A DNA stretch of 6,354 nt. Source: Pseudomonadota bacterium (lineage in GTDB: Bacteria > Pseudomonadota > Gammaproteobacteria > Acidiferrobacterales > Acidiferrobacteraceae). The stretch's first letter is position 1; each line of letters starts with the position of its first letter. Positions 4,519-6,354 of this stretch are shown here, in pieces. The DNA lies in assembly GCA_021795255.1 (NCBI GenBank), contig JAJYPQ010000246.1:1-6354 (forward strand), in the 5' to 3' direction. The translations under genes were made by a program, and so were the position numbers. Below the pieces are notes generated by a model that searched no databases, was not told the DNA's origin, and was given only the letters and a program-made list of their open reading frames with translations.

Positions 4519-6354
4519 ATGTCTTATAGCGAGTTGCATTGCCTCAGCCATTTTAGTTTTCTCCGAGGGGCCTCTTCGCCGCAAGAACTGGTGAGGCAGG
4601 CGGCATTCTTGGGCTATAGGGCCTTGGCCCTGACCGATGAATGCTCCCTTGCTGGCATCGTGCACGCCTATAGGGCGGCTAAGGAATGTGGCCTACAGCT
4701 TATCGTGGGATCGGAAATCACCGTAAAAGAGGGTGTCAAATGCGTGGTGTTGGCCTGCCATGAGCGTGGGTATGGGGATCTTTCGGCCCTCATAACCCAG
4801 GGGAGAAGGCTCGAGAAGGGCCGCTATGATCTCGGGGTGGCCGACATTGAGCGTCTCGAGGATTGTCTTCTCATCTGGTATCCGGGTCGTGACGCGGGCC
4901 TTGATAAAGTGGTAGCGCCGCTTGCGGAATCCTTTGGGTCTCGCTTTTGGATAGGAGGCGAGCTCCATAGGACTAGTGATGATAAGGCGCATAAAGATAG
5001 ACTCATCCGTTTGGCGTTCCAATGGGGTCGACCGATAGTCGCCTCCGGCGACGTTCATATGCATAAGCGCGCGCGGCGCGCTCTGCAAGATACGATGACC
5101 GCGATTCGCTTGAAGACGTCGGTCGCCAAGGCCGGGTTCGCCCTCTTTCAAAATGGCGAGCGACACTTGCGTGAGTTGTCGCGATTAAGGGCCATATATC
5201 CCGAGGAATGGCTGCGCGAGACGGACCTGATAGCGGATTTATGCCAGTTTTCCCTAGCCAAAATCCGTTACGACTATCCCCGGCAGGCGCGTAGCGCCAG
5301 GCATTCCTTGGGCACCTTGATAAAGCTTACGCGCGCAGGACTCAAGGAGCGTTATCCCCGCGGCGTGCCAAAGTCGGTGGCGGTTCTGGCCCGGCACGAG
5401 TTGGCTCTTATAGGGGAATTGTTTTACGCGGACTATTTTTTGACGGTCCATGATCTGGTGCGGTTCGCTAGATCGCGGCGGATTCTTTGCCAGGGGCGCG
5501 GATCGGCCGCCAATTCCGTTGTGTGCTATGCGCTAGGCGTCACCGCCGTGGATCCCTCCCGGCTACAGGTGTTGTTCGAGAGATTCGTGTCGCGCGAGAG
5601 AAATGAGCCTCCGGACATCGACATCGATTTCGAGCATGGTCGTCGCGAGGAGGTGATTCAGTATCTGTACGCGCGTTATGGGCGGGAGTTTTCGGCTATG
5701 ACCGCGAGCGTTATAACGTACAGGGCCCGGAGTGCGCTGCGCGATGTGGCCAAGGCGCTCGGATGCGAGCCGGCCCTCGTGGATCGTCTGGCCGGCCTGC
5801 TCGGTTGGTGGGAGGGGGCCGATGTACTGGCCAAGCGCTTAAGCGAGAACGGCTATGATGTGCGCGCCCCGCTTTGGCGCCAACTGATCACGCTCGTCTG
5901 TGATTTGGTCGGCCACCCGCGCCATCTCTCGCAACATACGGGCGGCATGGTGTTATCGCAAAGTCCCTTGATACGGCTCATTCCTATAGAGCAAGCCGCC
6001 ATGCCTGAGCGCACCGTACTGCAGTGGGATAAGGACGACTTGGATACGCTTAGCATCATGAAGGTGGATTGTCTGGGTCTTGGCATGCTGACGGCCTTGC
6101 GCAAGACCTTTGATCTGATGTCGGAACACGGATTGGGCCCAAGCAGTCTTCATGAGGTCCCGGCCGAGGACGCGGCTGTTTACCGAATGATATCGGCCGC
6201 TGACACGGTCGGCGTGTTCCAGATCGAATCGCGCGCACAAATGGCGCTTTTGCCGCGACTCAAGCCGCGAACATTTTATGACCTTGTGATTCAGATCGCG
6301 ATGGTGCGTCCCGGGCCGATTCAGGGTCATATGGTCCATCCTTATTTGCGAAGA
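4519..6354 (+). CDS. dnaE2: DnaE2 (ImuC), error-prone C-family DNA polymerase, 3'-truncated by the window edge
   Basis: DnaE2 is the catalytic subunit of the ImuA-ImuB-DnaE2 mutasome, a non-essential DnaE-type polymerase for translesion synthesis. The frame is open for 612 codons from ATG 4519, directly abutting the imuB TAG, and runs off the window. The family is usually a little over 1,000 residues, so fingers, clamp-binding and OB parts are outside. The N-terminal PHP domain has LHCLSHFSFLRGAS (6-19), LTDECSLAGI (38-47) and ASGDVHMH (175-182), typical of DnaE2; its first metal motif reads HCL rather than HxH. The palm has QGRGSAANS (325-333), DIDIDF (366-371) with catalytic D368 and D370, and KVDCLGL (515-521) with D517, the third Asp. 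GHPRHLSQHTGG (465-476) and MVRPGPIQG near the end are further hallmarks. It lacks a strong Shine-Dalgarno and is probably coupled to imuB. About 11 ATA and 13 AGA/AGG codons mark a usage unlike leuA. Confidence 0.96.
   Translation, partial: MSYSELHCLSHFSFLRGASSPQELVRQAAFLGYRALALTDECSLAGIVHAYRAAKECGLQLIVGSEITVKEGVKCVVLACHERGYGDLSALITQGRRLEKGRYDLGVADIERLEDCLLIWYPGRDAGLDKVVAPLAESFGSRFWIGGELHRTSDDKAHKDRLIRLAFQWGRPIVASGDVHMHKRARRALQDTMTAIRLKTSVAKAGFALFQNGERHLRELSRLRAIYPEEWLRETDLIADLCQFSLAKIRYDYPRQARSARHSLGTLIKLTRAGLKERYPRGVPKSVAVLARHELALIGELFYADYFLTVHDLVRFARSRRILCQGRGSAANSVVCYALGVTAVDPSRLQVLFERFVSRERNEPPDIDIDFEHGRREEVIQYLYARYGREFSAMTASVITYRARSALRDVAKALGCEPALVDRLAGLLGWWEGADVLAKRLSENGYDVRAPLWRQLITLVCDLVGHPRHLSQHTGGMVLSQSPLIRLIPIEQAAMPERTVLQWDKDDLDTLSIMKVDCLGLGMLTALRKTFDLMSEHGLGPSSLHEVPAEDAAVYRMISAADTVGVFQIESRAQMALLPRLKPRTFYDLVIQIAMVRPGPIQGHMVHPYLRR

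Noticed and set aside
4693..5166. Minus-strand 157-residue open frame inside dnaE2
   Set aside because: It lies wholly opposite a well-conserved PHP domain and has no recognisable protein features.

Overview
The window reads as a GC-rich gammaproteobacterial chromosome segment. The reasons are a LexA of exactly E. coli length and numbering, a near-consensus E. coli-type SOS box, and a LeuA of the long bacterial type. I cannot name the species from this alone.

Layout, all on the + strand. (1) 1-1410 is the 3' nine-tenths of leuA (2-isopropylmalate synthase); its first roughly 45 codons lie upstream of the window. (2) 1411-1893 is a 483-base intergenic region with no convincing protein gene. 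Its first part holds a hairpin just after leuA. Its second part (about 1570-1866) is a chain of small hairpins, many showing GGA in the loop, closed by a strong intrinsic terminator at 1831-1866. I read this as a candidate small RNA of the CsrB/RsmZ type, which sequesters the RNA-binding regulator CsrA/RsmA. (3) 1875-1894 is an SOS box whose last base is the first base of the lexA start codon. (4) 1894-6354 is a tight operon: lexA (1894-2502), imuA (2499-3089), imuB (3100-4518) and dnaE2/imuC (4519 to beyond the window end). The junctions are a 4-base ATGA overlap, a 10-base gap and direct abutment.

How the genes work together: LexA represses its own operon from the SOS box. When DNA damage forms RecA filaments, LexA cleaves itself at Ala84-Gly85 and the mutasome is made. 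DnaE2 is the polymerase, ImuB is a Y-family-like protein lacking polymerase acidic residues that bridges to the beta clamp, and ImuA is a RecA-like partner. Together they copy past lesions at the cost of mutations.

The cassette itself is a known type. The part I consider possibly undescribed is the GGA-hairpin RNA candidate between leuA and lexA, together with the way its terminator runs almost directly into an apparently leaderless lexA promoter.
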